Part shown: piece by piece, positions 25,701-38,977 of the stretch
How positions within the stretch are numbered: the stretch's first letter is position 1
Layout: the number at the start of each line of letters is the position of its first letter
Assembly (NCBI RefSeq): GCF_032854445.1
Contig: NW_027018196.1
Coordinates: 1 to 59,424, forward strand
Direction of reading: 5' to 3'
Length of the DNA: 59,424 nt
Origin: Liolophura sinensis
Taxonomy: Eukaryota > Mollusca > Polyplacophora > Chitonida > Chitonidae
The notes under the pieces: generated by a model
The model's input: only the letters and a program-made list of their open reading frames with translations
The model's database searches: none
Told to the model about the DNA's origin: nothing
Program-made: the position numbers and the translations under genes

Positions 25701-26902
25701 ATAGAAGTAAGGCAATTGCTGGGTGAGTTAAATTGGATTGGCCCAAAGATTTCAGGTCTTCTGGGCTACCGAAGGGCACATAACTTATAGTCAAAAGTTG
25801 AATATAGTAATGACCAGTCGCGATTGTACAGAGTGCGGTGTAGCCGGTTTCAATTAACAAAAAGACCAGGCAAAAATGCAAAAGTGGAAAAACTGTTCCA
25901 GTGCTGCTGGTAAGAGGCTAATCCGACGTATTTTGTGACGACAAATCGAATGGTGCAAACCGCGTTGCTCTCCGACCAATACTTTTGGCTGTCGTGACAA
26001 TTGAATGATCATTTATGTCATAATCACGTGCCCAGCAACGGCTCTTACTCCATGGAAACCAGGGAAATTTGCAATCTTTCAACAGCTGCCGATGCCTGGC
26101 TCAATTCCGCATCTTTTGGCACCTTATTCATGTGGGTCTGTGGTCAGTTGTACTTTTTACAACAGACTGTATCAAGTACCTTGTGTTTTTCACGTACAAA
26201 TGGTGTGGTTTTTCTACACGTAGATAAAGACATTAAGATTGTCTTGCACTTAGAAGTAAGGCAATTGCTGGGTGAGTTAAATGGGCTTAGCCCAAAGATT
26301 TGACGTCTTCTGGGCTACCGAAGGGCACATAACTTATAGTCAAAAGTTGAATATAGTAATGACCAGTCGCGATTGTACAGAGTACAGTTTAGCCGATTTC
26401 AATTAACAAAAAGACGAAGCAAAAATGCAAAAGTGCAAAAACTGTTCCAGTGCTACTAGTAAGAGGCTAATCCGACGTATTTTGTGACGAGAAATCGAAT
26501 GGTGCAAACCGCGTTGCTCTCCGACCAATACTTTTGGCTGTAGCGACAGATCAATGATCAATGATGTCATAATCACGTGCCCAGCAACGGCTCTTACTCC
26601 ATGGAAACCAGGGATATTTGCAATTTTTTAACAGCTGCCGATGCCTGGCCCAATTCCACATCTTTTGGCACCTTATAAATGTGGGTCAGTGTTTAGTTGT
26701 ACTTTTTACAGCAGACTGTATCAAGTACCTTGTGTTTTTTATGTACAAATGGTGTGGTTTTTCTACACGTAGATAAAGACATTGAGATTGTCTTGGACTT
26801 AGAAGTAAGACAATTGCTGGGTGAGTGAAATGGGCTTAGCCCAAAGATTTGACGTCTTCTGGGCTACCGAAGGGCACATAACTTATAGTCAAAAGTTGAA
26901 TA
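19766..26902. repeat. HOR block E: 13-mer re-entering its own c-e-b-c' segment, 7137 bp
   Basis: Units start at 19766, 20315, 20864, 21413, 21962, 22511, 23060, 23609, 24158, 24707, 25256, 25805 and 26354. The order is a-b-c-e-b-c'-f-g-b-c-e-b-c'. The first eight follow block B closely. The ninth (24158) starts like the b unit at 7688 but ends like the b unit at 3845 (TGTTTTTTACG), and from there the order c-e-b-c' repeats the earlier part of the HOR. The class d unit that closes blocks A-D is absent here. Length is exactly 13 x 549. Confidence 0.83.
24158..24706. repeat. Hybrid b/b monomer at the block E re-entry point
   Basis: The upstream neighbours (f-g at 23060 and 23609) predict a b unit like 7688, which has TGTGTTTTTCACG. 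This unit instead has TGTGTTTTTTACG near 24535-24550, the form found in the b units at 3845, 9884, 15923 and 20315. The next monomers repeat the c-e-b-c' order that follows those units. It also carries a private GCCAATGCC. The switch lies upstream of about 24535. Confidence 0.7.
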
Positions 26903-29900
26903 TAGTAATGACCAGTCGCGATTGTACAGAGTACAGTGTAGCCGATTTCAATTAACAAAAAGACCAGGTAAAAATGCAAAAGTGGAAAAACTGTTCCAGT
27001 GCTACTGGTAAGAGGCTATTCCGACATATTTTGTGTCGACAAATCGAATGGTGCAAACCGCGTTGCTCTCCGACCAATACTTTTGGCTGTAGTGACAATT
27101 GAATGATAATTTATGTCATAATCACGTGCCCAGCAACGGCTCTTACTCCATGGAAACCAGGGAAATTTGCAATTTTTTAACAGCTGCCGATGCCTGGCTC
27201 AATTCCGCATCTTTTGGCACCTTACTGAAGTGGGTTAGTGTTCAGTTGTACTTTTTACAGCAGACTGTATCAAGTACCTTGTGTTTTTCACGTACAAATG
27301 GTGTGGTTTTTCTACACGTAGATAAAGACATTAAGATTGTCTTGGACTTAGAAGTAAGGCAATTGCTGGGTGAGTTAAATGGGCTTAGCCCAAAGATTTG
27401 ACGTCTTCTGGGCTACCGAAGGGCACATAACTTATAGTCAAAAGTTGAATATAGTAATGACCAGTCGCGATTGTACAGAGTACAGTTTAGCCGATTTCAA
27501 TTAACAAAAAGAACAAGCAAAAATGCAAAAGTGGAAAAACTGTTCCAGTGCTACTAGTAAGAGGCTAATCCGACGTATTTTGTGACGAGAAATCGAATGG
27601 TGCAAACCGCGTTGCTCTCCGACCAATACTTTTGGCTGTAGCGACAGATCAATGATCGATGATGTCATAATCACTTGCCCAGCAACGGCTCTTACTCCAT
27701 GGAAACCAGGGAAATTTGCAATTTTTCAACAGCTGCCGATGCCTGGCCCAATTCCACATCTTTTGGCACCTTATTCATGTGGGTCTGTGGTCAGTTGTAC
27801 TTTTTACAGCAGACTGTATCAAGTACCTTGTGTTTTTCACGTACAAATGGTGTGGTTTTTCTACACGTAGATAAAGACATTGAGATTGTCTTGCACTTAG
27901 AAGTAAGACAATTGCTGGGTGAGTTAAATGGGCTTAGCCCAAAGATTTGACGTCTTCTGGGCTACCGAAGGGCACATAACTGATAGTCAAAAGTTGAATA
28001 TAGTAATGACCAGTCGCGATTGTACAGAGTACAGTGTAGCCGATTTCAATTAACAAAAAGACCAGGTAAAAATGCAAAAGTGGAAAAACTGTTCCAGTGC
28101 TACTGGTAAGAGGCTATTCCGACGTATTTTGTGACGACAAATCGAATGGTGCAAACCGCGTTGCTCTCCGACCAATACTTTTGGCTGTAGTGACAATTGA
28201 ATGATCATTTATGTCATAATCACGTGCCCAGCAACGGCTCTTACTCCATGGAAACCAGGGAAATTTTCAATTTTTCAACAGCTGCCGATGCCTGGCTCAA
28301 TTCCGCATCTTTTGGCACCTTACTGAAGTGGGTCAGTGTTCAGTTGTACTTTTTTCAGCAGACTGTATCAAGTACCTTGTGTTTTTCACGTACAAATGGT
28401 GTGGTTTTTCTACACGTAGATAAAGACATTGAGATTGTCTTGGACTTAGAAGTAAGACAATTGCTGGGTGAGTTAAATGGGCTTAGCCGATAGATTTGAC
28501 GTCTTCTGGGCTACCGAAGGGCACATAACTTATAGTCAAAAGTTGAATATAGTAATGACCAGTCGCGATTGTACAGAGTACAGTGTAGACGATTTCAATT
28601 AACAAAAAGACCAGGCAAAAATGCAAAAGTGGAAAAACTGTTCCAGTGCTGCTGGTAAGAGGCTATTCCGACGTATTTTGCGACGAGAAATCGAATGGTG
28701 CAAACCGCGTTGCTCTCCGACAAATACTTTTGGCTGTAGTGACAATTGAATGATAATTTATGTCATAATCACTTGCCCAGCAACGGCTCTTACTCCATGG
28801 AAACCAGGGAAATTTGCAATTTTTCAACAGCTGCCGATGCCTGGCTCTATTCCGCATCTTTTGGCACCTTACTGAAGTGGGTCAGTGTTCAGTTGTACTT
28901 TTTACAGCAGACTGTATCAAGTACCTTGTGGTTTTCACGTACAAATGGTGTGGTTTTTCTACACGTAGATAAAGACATTGAGATTGTCTTGCACATAGAA
29001 GTAAGGCAATTGCTGGGTGAGTTAAATGGGATTGGCCCAAAGATTTGACGTCTTCTGGGCTACCGAAGGGCACATAACTTATAGTCAAAAGTTGAATATA
29101 GTAATGACCAGTCGCGATTGTACAGAGTGCAGTGTAGCCGGTTTCAATTAACAAAAAGACCAGGCAAAAATGCAAAAGTGGAAAAACTGTTCCAGTGCTG
29201 CTGGTAAAAGACTAATCCGACGTATTTTGTGACGACAAATCGAATGGTGCAAACCGCGTTGCTCTCTTACCAATACTTTTGGCTGTCGTGACAATTGAAT
29301 GATCATTTATGTCATAATCACGTGCCCAGCAACTGCTCTTACTCCATGGAAACCAGGGAAATTTGCAATCTTTCAACAGCTGCCGATGCCTGGCTCAATT
29401 CCGCATCTTTTGGCACCTTATTCATGTGGGTCTGTGGTCAGTTGTACTTTTTACAGCAGACTGTATCAAGTACCTTGTGTTTTTCACGTACAAATGGTGT
29501 GGTTTTTCTACACGTAGATAAAGACATTAAGATTGTCTTGCACTTAGAAGTAAGGCAATTGCTGGGTGAGTTAAATGGGCTTAGCCCAAAGATTTGACGT
29601 CTTCTGGGCTACCGAAGGGCACATAACTTATAGTCAAAAGTTGAATATAGTAATGACCAGTCGCGATTGTACAGAGTACAGTTTAGCCGATTTCAATTAA
29701 CAAAAAGACGAAGCAAAAATGCAAAAGTGGAAAAACTGTTCCAGTGCTACTAGTAAGAGGCTAATCCGACGTATTTTGTGACGACAAATCGAATGGTGCA
29801 AACCGCGTTGCTCTCCGACCAATACTTTTGGCTGTAGCGACAGATCAATGATCAATGATGTCATAATCACGTGCCCAGCAACGGCTCTTACTCCATGGAA

Positions 29901-31844
29901 ACCAGGGATATTTGCAATTTTTTAACAGCTGCCGATGCCTGGCCCAATTCCACATCTTTTGGCACCTTATAAATGTGGGTCAGTGTTTAGTTGTACTTTT
30001 TACAGCAGACTGTATCAAGTACCTTGTGTTTTTTATGTACAAATGGTGTGGTTTTTCTACACGTAGATAAAGACATTGAGATTGTCTTGGACTTAGAAGT
30101 AAGACAATTGCTGGGTGAGTGAAATGGGCTTAGCCCAAAGATTTGACGTCTTCTGGGCTACCGAAGGGCACATAACTTATAGTCAAAAGTTGAATATAGT
30201 AATGACCAGTCGCGATTGTACAGAGTACAGTGTAGCCGATTTCAATTAACAAAAAGACCAGGTAAAAATGCAAAAGTGTAAAAACTGTTCCAGTGCTACT
30301 GGTAAGAGGCAATTCCGACGTATTTTGTGACGACAAATCGAATGGTGCAAACCGCGTTGCCCTCCGACCAATACTTTTGCCTGTAGTGACAATTGAATGA
30401 TCATTTATGTCATAATCACGTGCCCAGCAACGGCTCTTACTCCATGGAAACCAGGGAAATTTGCAATTTTTCAACAGCTGCCGATGCCTGGCTCAATTCC
30501 GCATCTTTTGGCACCTTACTGAAGTGGGTTAGTGTTCAGTTGTACTTTTTACAGCAGACTGTATCAAGTACCTTGTGTTTTTCACGTACAAATGGTGTGG
30601 TTTTTCTACACGTAGATAAAGACATTGAGATTGTCTTGCACTTAGAAGTAAGGCAATTGCTGGGTGAGTTAAATGGGCTTAGCCCAAAGATTTCAGGTCT
30701 TCTTGGCTACCGAAGGGCACATAACTTATAGTCAAAAGTTGAATATAGTAATGACCAGTCGCGATTGTACAGAGTGCAGTGTAGCCGGTTTCAATTAACA
30801 AAAAGACCAGGCAAAAATGCAAAAGTGGAAAAACTGTTCCAGTGCTGCTGGTAAGAGGCTAATCCGACGTATTTTGTGACGAGAAATCGAATGGTGCAAT
30901 CCGCGTTGCTCTCCGACCAATACATTTGCCTGTAGTGACAATTGAATGATCATTTATGTCATAATCACGTGCCCAGCAAACGGCTCTTACTCCATGGAAA
31001 CCAGGGAAATTTGCAATTTTTCAACAGCTGCCGATGCCTGGCCCAATTCCGCATCTTTTGGCACCTTATTCATGTGGGTCTGTGGTCAGTTGTACTTTTT
31101 ACAGCAGACTGTATCAAGTACCTTGTGTTTTTCACGTACAAATGGTGTGGTTTTTCTACACGTAGATAAAGACATTGAGATTGTCTTGCACTTAGAAGTA
31201 AGGCAATTGCTGGGTGAGTTAAATGGGCTTAGCCCAAAGATTTGACGTCTTCTGGGCTACCGAAGGGCACATAACTTATAGTCAACAGTTGAATATAGTA
31301 ATGACCAGTCGCGATTGTACAGAGTACAGTGTAGCCGATTTCAATTAACAAAAAGACCAGGTAAAAATGCAAAAGTGGAAAAACTGTTCCAGTGCTACTG
31401 GTAAGAGGCTATTCCGACGTATTTTGTGACGACAAATCGAATGGTGCAAACCGCGTTGCTCTCCGACCAATACTTTTGGCTGTAGTGACAATTGAATGAT
31501 CATTTATGTCATAATCACGTGCCCAGCAACGGCTCTTACTCCATGGAAACCAGGGAAATTTGCAATTTTTCAACAGCTGCCGATGCCTGGCTCAATTCCG
31601 CATCTTTTGGCACCTTATTCATGTGGGTCTGTGGTCAGTTGTACTTTTTACAGCAGACTGTATCAAGTACCTTGTGTTTTTCACGTACAAATGGTGTGGT
31701 TTTTCTACACGTAGATAAAGACATTAAGATTGTCTTGCACTTAGAAGTAAGGCAATTGCTGGGTGAGTTAAATGGGCTTAGCCCAAAGATTTGACGTCTT
31801 CTGGGCTACCGAAGGGCACATAACTTATAGTCAAAAGTTGAATA
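26903..31844. repeat. Region F: nine more diverged monomers
   Basis: Units start at 26903, 27452, 28001, 28550, 29099, 29648, 30197, 30746 and 31296. Several do not fit classes a-g cleanly and carry private changes: CATATTTTGTGTCGAC (26903 unit), ATGATCGATGATG and CACTTGCCC (27452 unit), GAAATTTTCAATTTTT (28001 unit), and GTAGACG with TTGCGACG (28550 unit). Unit 29099 has GTAAAAGACTAATCC, CTCTCTTACC and AACTGCTC, seen again at 40076. Unit 30197 is an f-like monomer without the ACAATT/ATATGG changes of the other two. Unit 30746 has one extra A in GCCCAGCAAACGG and is 550 bp. No non-satellite sequence is present. Confidence 0.8.
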
Positions 31845-34800
31845 TAGTAATGACCAGTCGCGATTGTACAGAGTACAGTTTAGCCGATTTCAATTAACAA
31901 AAAGACGAAGCAAAAATGCAAAAGTGGAAAAACTGTTCCAGTGCTACTAGTAAGAGGCTAATCCGACGTATTTTGTGACGAGAAATCGAATGGTGCAAAC
32001 CGCGTTGCTCTCCGACCAATACTTTTGGCTGTAGCGACAGATCAATGATCAATGATGTCATAATCACGTGCCCAGCAACGGCTCTTACTCCATGGAAACC
32101 AGGGAAATTTGCAATTTTTTAACAGCTGCCGATGCCTGGCCAAATTCCACATCTTTTGGCACCTTATTCATGTGGGTCAGTGTTTAGTTGTACTTTTTAC
32201 AGCAGACTGTATCAAGTACCTTTTGTTTTTTATGTACAAATGGTGTGGTTTTTCTACACGTAGATAAAGACATTGAGATTGTCTTGGACTTAGAAGTAAG
32301 ACAATTGCTGGGTGAGTGAAATGGGCTTAGCCCAAAGATTTGACGTCTTCTGGGCTACCGAAGGGCACATAACATATAGTCAAAAGTTGAATATAGTAAT
32401 GACCAGTCGCGATTGTACAGAGTACAGTGTAGCCGATTTCAATTAACAAAAAGACCAGGTAAAAATGCAAAAGTGGAAAAACTGTTCCAGTGCTACTGGT
32501 AAGAGGCTAATCCGACGTATTTTGTGACGACAAATGGAATGGTGCAAACCGCGTTGCTCTCCGACCAATACTTTTGGCTGTAGTGACAATTAAATGATCA
32601 TTTATGTCATAATCACGTGCCCAGCAACGGCTCTTACTCCATGAAAACCAGGGAAATTTGCAATTTTTCAACAGCTGCCGATGCCTGGCTCAATTCCGCA
32701 TCTTTTGGCACCTTACTGAAGTGGGTCAGTGTTCAGTTGTACTTTTTTCAGCAGACTGTATCAAGTACCTTGTGTTTTTCACGTACAAATGGTGTGGTTT
32801 TTCTACACGTAGATAAAGACATTGAGATTGTCTTGCACATAGAAGTAAGGCAATTGCTGGGTGAGTTAAATGGGATTGGCCCAAAGATTTGACGTCTTCT
32901 GGGCTACCGAAGGGCACATAACTTATAGTCAAAAGTTGAATATAGTAATGACCAGTCGCGATTGTACAGAGTGCAGTGTAGCCGGTTTCAATTAACAAAA
33001 AGACCAGGCAAAAATGCAAAAGTGGAAAAACTGTTCCAGTGCTGCTGGTAAGAGGCTAATCCGACGTATTTTGTGACGACAAATCGAATGGTGCAAACCG
33101 CGTTGCTCTCCGACCAATACTTTTGGCTGTCGTGACAATTGAATGATCATTTATGTCATAATCACGTGCCCAGCAACGGCTCTTACTCCATGGAAACCAG
33201 GGAAAATTTGCAATCTTTCAACAGCTGCCGATGCCTGGCTCAATTCCGCATCTTTTGGCACCTTATTCATGTGGGTCTGTGGTCAGTTGTACTTTTTACA
33301 GCAGACTGTATCAAGTACCTTGTGTTTTTTACGTACAAATGGTGTGGTTTTTCTACACGTAGATAAAGACATTAAGATTGTCTTGCACTTAGAAGTAAGG
33401 CAATTGCTGGGTGAGTTAAATGGGCTTAGCCCAAAGATTTGACGTCTTCTGGGCTACCGAAGGGCACATAACTTATAGTCAAAAGTTGAATATAGTAATG
33501 ACCAGTCGCGATTGTACAGAGTACAGTGTAGCCGATTTCAATTAACAAAAAGACGAAGCAAAAATGCAAAAGTGGAAAAACTGTTCCAGTGCTACTAGTA
33601 AGAGGCTAATCCGACGTATTTTGTGACGAGAAATCGAATGGTGCAAACCGCGTTGCTCTCCGACCAATACTTTTGGCTGTAGCGACAGATCAATGATCAA
33701 TGATGTCATAATCACGTGCCCAGCAACGGCTCTTACTCCATGGAAACCAGGGAAATTTGCAATTTTTTAACAGCTGCCGATGCCTGGCCAAATTCCACAT
33801 CTTTTGGCACCTTATTCATGTGGGTCAGTGTTTAGTTGTACTTTTTACAGCAGACTGTATCAAGTACCTTTTGTTTTTTATGTACAAATGGTGTGGTTTT
33901 TCTACACGTAGATAAAGACATTGAGATTGTCTTGGACTTAGAAGTAAGACAATTGCTGGGTGAGTTAAATGGGCTTAGCCCAAAGATTTGACGTCTTCTG
34001 GGCTACCGAAGGGCACATAACATATAGTCAAAAGTTGAATATAGTAATGACCAGTCGCGATTGTACAGAGTACAGTGTAGCCGATTTCAATTAACAAAAA
34101 GACCAGGTAAAAATGCAAAAGTGGAAAAACTGTTCCAGTGCTACTGGTAAGAGGCTAATCCTACGTATTTTGTGACGACAAATGGAATGGTGCAAACCGC
34201 GTTGCTCTCCGACCAATACTTTTGGCTGTAGTGACAATTAAATGATCATTTATGTCATAATCACGTGCCCAGCAACGGCTCTTTCTCCATGAAAACCAGG
34301 GAAATTTGCAATTTTTCAACAGCTGCCGATGCCTGGCTCAATTCCGCATCTTTTGGCACCTTACTGAAGTGGGTCAGTGTTCAGTTGTACTTTTTTCAGC
34401 AGACTGTATCAAGTACCTTGTGTTTTTCACGTACAAATGGTGTGGTTTTTTCTACACGTAGATAAAGACATTGAGATTGTCTTGCGAAGTAAGGCAATTG
34501 CTGGGTGAGTTAAATGGGATTGGCCCAAAGATTTGACGTCTTCTGGGCTACCGAAGGGCACATAACTTATAGTCAAAAGTTGAATATAGTAATGACCAGT
34601 CGCGATTGTACAGAGTGCAGTGTAGCCGGTTTCAATTAACAAAAAGACCAGGCAAAAATGCAAAAGTGGAAAAACTGCTCCAGTGCTGCTGGTAAGAGGC
34701 TAATCCGACGTATTTTGTGACGACAAATCGAATGGTGCAAACCGCGTTGCTCTCCGACCAATACTTTTGGCTGTCGTGACAATTGAATGATCATTTATGT

Positions 34801-35134
34801 CATAATCACGTGCCCAGCAACGGCTCTTACTCCATGGAAACCAGGGAAATTTGCAATCTTTCAACAGCTGCCGATGCCTGGCTCAATTCCGCATCTTTTG
34901 GCACCTTATTCATGTGGGTCTGTGGTCAGTTGTACTTTTTACAGCAGACTGTATCAAGTACCTTGTGTTTTTTACGTACAAATGGTGTGGTTTTTCTACA
35001 CGTAGATAAAGACATTAAGATTGTCTTGCACTTAGAAGTAAGGCAATTGCTGGGTGAGTTAAATGGGCTTAGCCCAAAGATTTGACGTCTTCTGGGCTAC
35101 CGAGGGCACATAACTTATAGTCAAAAGTTGAATA
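31845..35134. repeat. Duplicated trimer block G: (d-a-b) x 2
   Basis: Trimer copies are 31845-33492 (units at 31845, 32394, 32943) and 33493-35134 (units at 33493, 34042, 34587). Both class a units have ACAAATGGAATGG and TGTGTTTTTCACG, a combination not seen in the class a units of blocks B-E, which supports a recent local duplication. The first b unit (32943) has an extra A in GGGAAAATTTG. The second class a unit is 545 bp because bases between CTTGC and GAAGT near 34485 are missing and a T is gained. The first d unit ends in GTGAGTGAAATGGG and the second in GTGAGTTAAATGGG. Confidence 0.8.
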
Positions 35135-38100
35135 TAGTAATGACCAGTCGCGATTGTACAGAGTACAGTGTAGCCGATTTCAATTAACAAAAAGACGAAG
35201 CAAAAATGCAAAAGTGGAAAAACTGTTCCAGTGCTACTAGTAAGAGGCTAATCCGACGTATTTTGTGACGAGAAATCGAATGGTGCAAACCGCGTTGCTC
35301 TCCGACCAAAACTTTTGGCTGTAGCGACAGATCAATGATCAATGATGTCATAATCACGTGGCCCAGCAACGGCTCTTACTCCATGGAAACCAGGGATATT
35401 TGCAATTTTTAACAGCTGCCGATGCCTGGCCCAATTCCACATCTTTTGGCACCTTATAAATGTGGGTCAGTGTTTAGTTGTACTTTTTACAGCTGACTGT
35501 ATCAAGTACCTTGTGTTTTTTATGTACAAATGGTGTGGTTTTTTCTACACGTAGATAAAGACATTGAGATTGTCTTGGACTTAGAAGTAAGAACAATGCT
35601 GGGTGAGTTAAATGGGCTTAGCCGATAGATTTGACGTCTTCTGGGCTACCGAAGGGCACATAACTTATAGTCAAAAGTTGAATATAGTAATGACCAGTCG
35701 CGATTGTACAGAGTACAGTGTAGCCGATTTCAATTAACAAAAAGACCAGGCAAAAATGCAAAAGTGGAAAAAACTGTTCCAGTGCTGCTGGTAAGAGGCT
35801 AATCCGACGTATTTTGTGACGAGAAATCGAATGGTGCAAACCGCGTTGCTCTCCGACCAATACTTTTGGCTGTAGTGACAATTGAATGATAATTTATGTC
35901 ATAATCCGTGCCCAGCAACGGCTCTTACTCCATGGAAACCAGGGAAATTTGCAATTTTCAACAGCTGCCGATGCTGCTCTATTCCGCATCTTTTGGCACC
36001 TTACTGAAGTGGGTCAGTGTTCAGTTGTACATTTTACAGCAGACTGTATCAAGTACCCTTGTGGTTTTCACGTACAAATGGTGTGGTTTTTTCTACACGT
36101 AGATAAAGACATTGAGATTGTCTTGCACATAGAAGTAAGGCAATTGCTGGGTGAGTTAAATTGGATTTGGCCCAAAGATTTGACGTCTTCTGGGGCTACC
36201 GAAGGGCACATAACTTATAGTCAAAAGTTGAATATAGTAATGACCAGTCGCGATTGTACAGAGTGCAGTGTAGCCGGTTTCAATAACAAAAAAAGACCAG
36301 GCAAAAATGCAAAGTGGAAAAACTGTTCCAGTGCTGCTGGTAAGAGGCTAATCCGACGTATTTTGTGACGACAAATCGAATGGTGCAAACCGCGTTGCTC
36401 TCCGACCATACTTTTGGCTGTCGTGACAATTGAATGATCATTTATGTCATAATCACGTGCCCAGCAACGGCTCTTACTCCATGGAAACCAGAGAAATTTG
36501 CAATCTTTCAACAGCTGCCGATGCCTGGCTCAATTCCGCATCTTTTGGCACCTTATTCATGTGGGTCTGTGGTCAGTTGTACTTTTTACAACAGACTGTA
36601 TCAAGTACCTTGTGTTTTCACGTACAAAATGGTGTGGTTTTTTCTACACGTAGATAAAGACATTAAGATTGTCTTGCACTTAGAAGTAAGGCAATTGCTG
36701 GGTGAGTTAAATGGGCTTAGCCCAAAGATTTGGACGTCTTCTGGGCTACCGAAGGGCACATAACTTATAGTCAAAAGTTGAATATAGTAATGACCAGTCG
36801 CGATTGTACAGAGTACAGTTTAGCCGATTTCAATTAACAAAAAGACGAAGCAAAAATGCAAAAGTGGAAAAACTGTTCCAGTGCTACTAGTAAGAGGCTA
36901 ATCCGACGTATTTTGTGACGAGAAATCGAATGGTGCAAACCGCGTTGCTCTCCGACCAATACTTTTGGCTGTAGCGACAGATCAATGATCAATGATGTCA
37001 TAATCACGTGCCCAGCAACGGCTCTTACTCCATGGAAACCAGGGATATTTGCAATTTTTTAACAGCTGCCGATGCCTGGCCCAATTCCACATCTTTTGGC
37101 ACCTTATAAATGTGGGTCAGTGTTTAGTTGTACTTTTTACAGCAGACTGTATCAAGTACCTTGTGTTTTTTATGTACAAATGGTGTGGTTTTTCTACACG
37201 TAGATAAAGACATTGAGATTGTCTTGGACTTAGAAGTAAGACAATTGCTGGGTGAGTGAAATGGGCTTAGCCCAAAGATTTGACGTCTTCTGGGCTACCG
37301 AAGGGCACATAACTTATAGTCAAAAGTTGAATATAGTAATGACCAGTCGCGATTGTACAGAGTACAGTGTAGCCGATTTCAATTAACAAAAAGACCAGGT
37401 AAAAATGCAAAAGTGGAAAAACTGTTCCAGTGCTACTGGTAAGAGGCTATTCCGACGTATTTTGTGTCGACAAATCGAATGGTGCAAACCGCGTTGCTCT
37501 CCGACCAATACTTTTGGCTGTAGTGACAATTGAATGATAATTTATGTCATAATCACGTGCCCAGCAACGGCTCTTACTCCATGGAAACCAGGGAAATTTG
37601 CAATTTTTCAACAGCTGCCGATGCTGGCTCTATTCCGCATCTTTTGGCACCTTACTGAAGTGGGTCAGTGTTCAGTTGTACATTTTACAGCAGACTGTAT
37701 CAAGTACCTTGTGTTTTTCACGTACAAATGGTGTGGTTTTCTACACGTAGATAAAGACATTGAGATTGTCTTGCACATAGAAGTAAGGCAATTGCTGGGT
37801 GAGTTAAATTGGATTGGCCCAAAGATTTGACGTCTTTGGGCTACCGAAGGGCACATAACTTATAGTCAAAAGTTGAATATAGTAATGACCAGTCGCGACT
37901 GTACAGAGTGCAGTGTAGCCGGTTTCAATTAACAAAAAGACCAGGCAAAAATGCAAAAGTGGAAAAACTGTTCCAGTGCTGCTGGTAAGAGGCTAATCCG
38001 ACGTATTTTGTGACGACAAATCGAATGGTGCAAACCGCGTTGCTCTCTTACCAATACTTTTGGCTGTCGTGACAATTGAATGATCATTTATGTCATAATC

Positions 38101-38428
38101 ACGTGCCCAGCAACGGCTCTTACTCCATGGAAACCAGGGAAATTTGCAATCTTTCAACAGCTGCCGATGCCTGGCTCAATTCCGCATCTTTTGGCACCTT
38201 ATTCATGTGGGTCTGTGGTCAGTTGTACTTTTTACAGCAGACTGTATCAAGTACCTTGTGTTTTTCACGTACAAATGGTGTGGTTTTTCTACACGTAGAT
38301 AAAGACATTAAGATTGTATTGCACTTAGAAGTAAGGCAATTGCTGGGTGAGTTAAATGGGCTTAGCCCAAAGATTTGACGTCTTCTGGGCTACCGAAGGG
38401 CACATAACTTATAGTCAAAAGTTGAATA
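35135..38428. repeat. Region H: c-e-b-c', hybrid and b monomers, indel rich
   Basis: Units start at 35135, 35685, 36235, 36785, 37334 and 37880. The order c-e-b-c' matches 10433-12079 in class sequence. Unit 37334 has the head of the 26903-type monomer (CTATTCCGACG, TGTGTCGAC) and the tail of a class e monomer (CTCTATTCCGC, GTACATTTTACAG, AATTGGATTGGCC). Many one-base length changes are scattered through 35135-37860, mostly in homopolymer runs, so unit lengths vary from 546 to 550. Confidence 0.78.
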
Positions 38429-38977
38429 TAGTAATGACCAGTCGCGATTGTACAGAGTACAGTTTAGCCGATTTCAATTAACAAAAAGACGAAGCAAAAA
38501 TGCAAAAGTGGAAAAACTGTTCCAGTGCTACTAGTAAGAGGCTAATTCGACGTATTTTGTGACGAGAAATCGAATGGTGCAAACCGCGTTGCTCTCCGAC
38601 CAATACTTTTGGCTGTAGCGACAGATCAATGATCAATGATGTCATAATCACGTGCCCAGCAACGGCTCTTACTCCATGGAAACCAGGGAAATTTGCAATT
38701 TTTCAACAGCTGCCGATGCCTGGCTCAATTCCGCATCTTTTGGCACCTTACTGAAGTGGGTCAGTGTTCAGTTGTACTTTTTACAGCAGACTGTATCAAG
38801 TACCTTGTGGTTTTCACGTACAAATGGTGTGGTTTTTCTACACGTAGATAAAGACATTGAGATTGTCTTGCACATAGAAGTAAGGCAATTGCTGGGTGAG
38901 TTAAATGGGATTGGCCCAAAGATTTGACGTCTTCTGGGCTACCGAAGGGCACATAACTTATAGTCAAAAGTTGAATA
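38429..38977. repeat. Hybrid c/g-like monomer
   Basis: The head is class c (GACGAAGC, GCTACTAGTAAG, CTAATTCGACG and the duplicated GATCAAT at about 38625-38640). The tail from about 38690 is g-like (GGGAAATTTGC, TTACTGAAG, TGTGGTTTTCACG, GGGATTGGCCC). The TTCGACG change is shared with unit 41174, whose downstream neighbour 41722 has the same type of tail, so this unit looks like 41174 and 41722 fused by loss of one monomer length. Confidence 0.72.

Noticed and set aside
35886-36368. Longest open frame, 160 codons.
   Set aside because: It is open only because several one-base indels in the 34.4-37.8 kb indel cluster join frames. The corresponding region of other monomers is closed.
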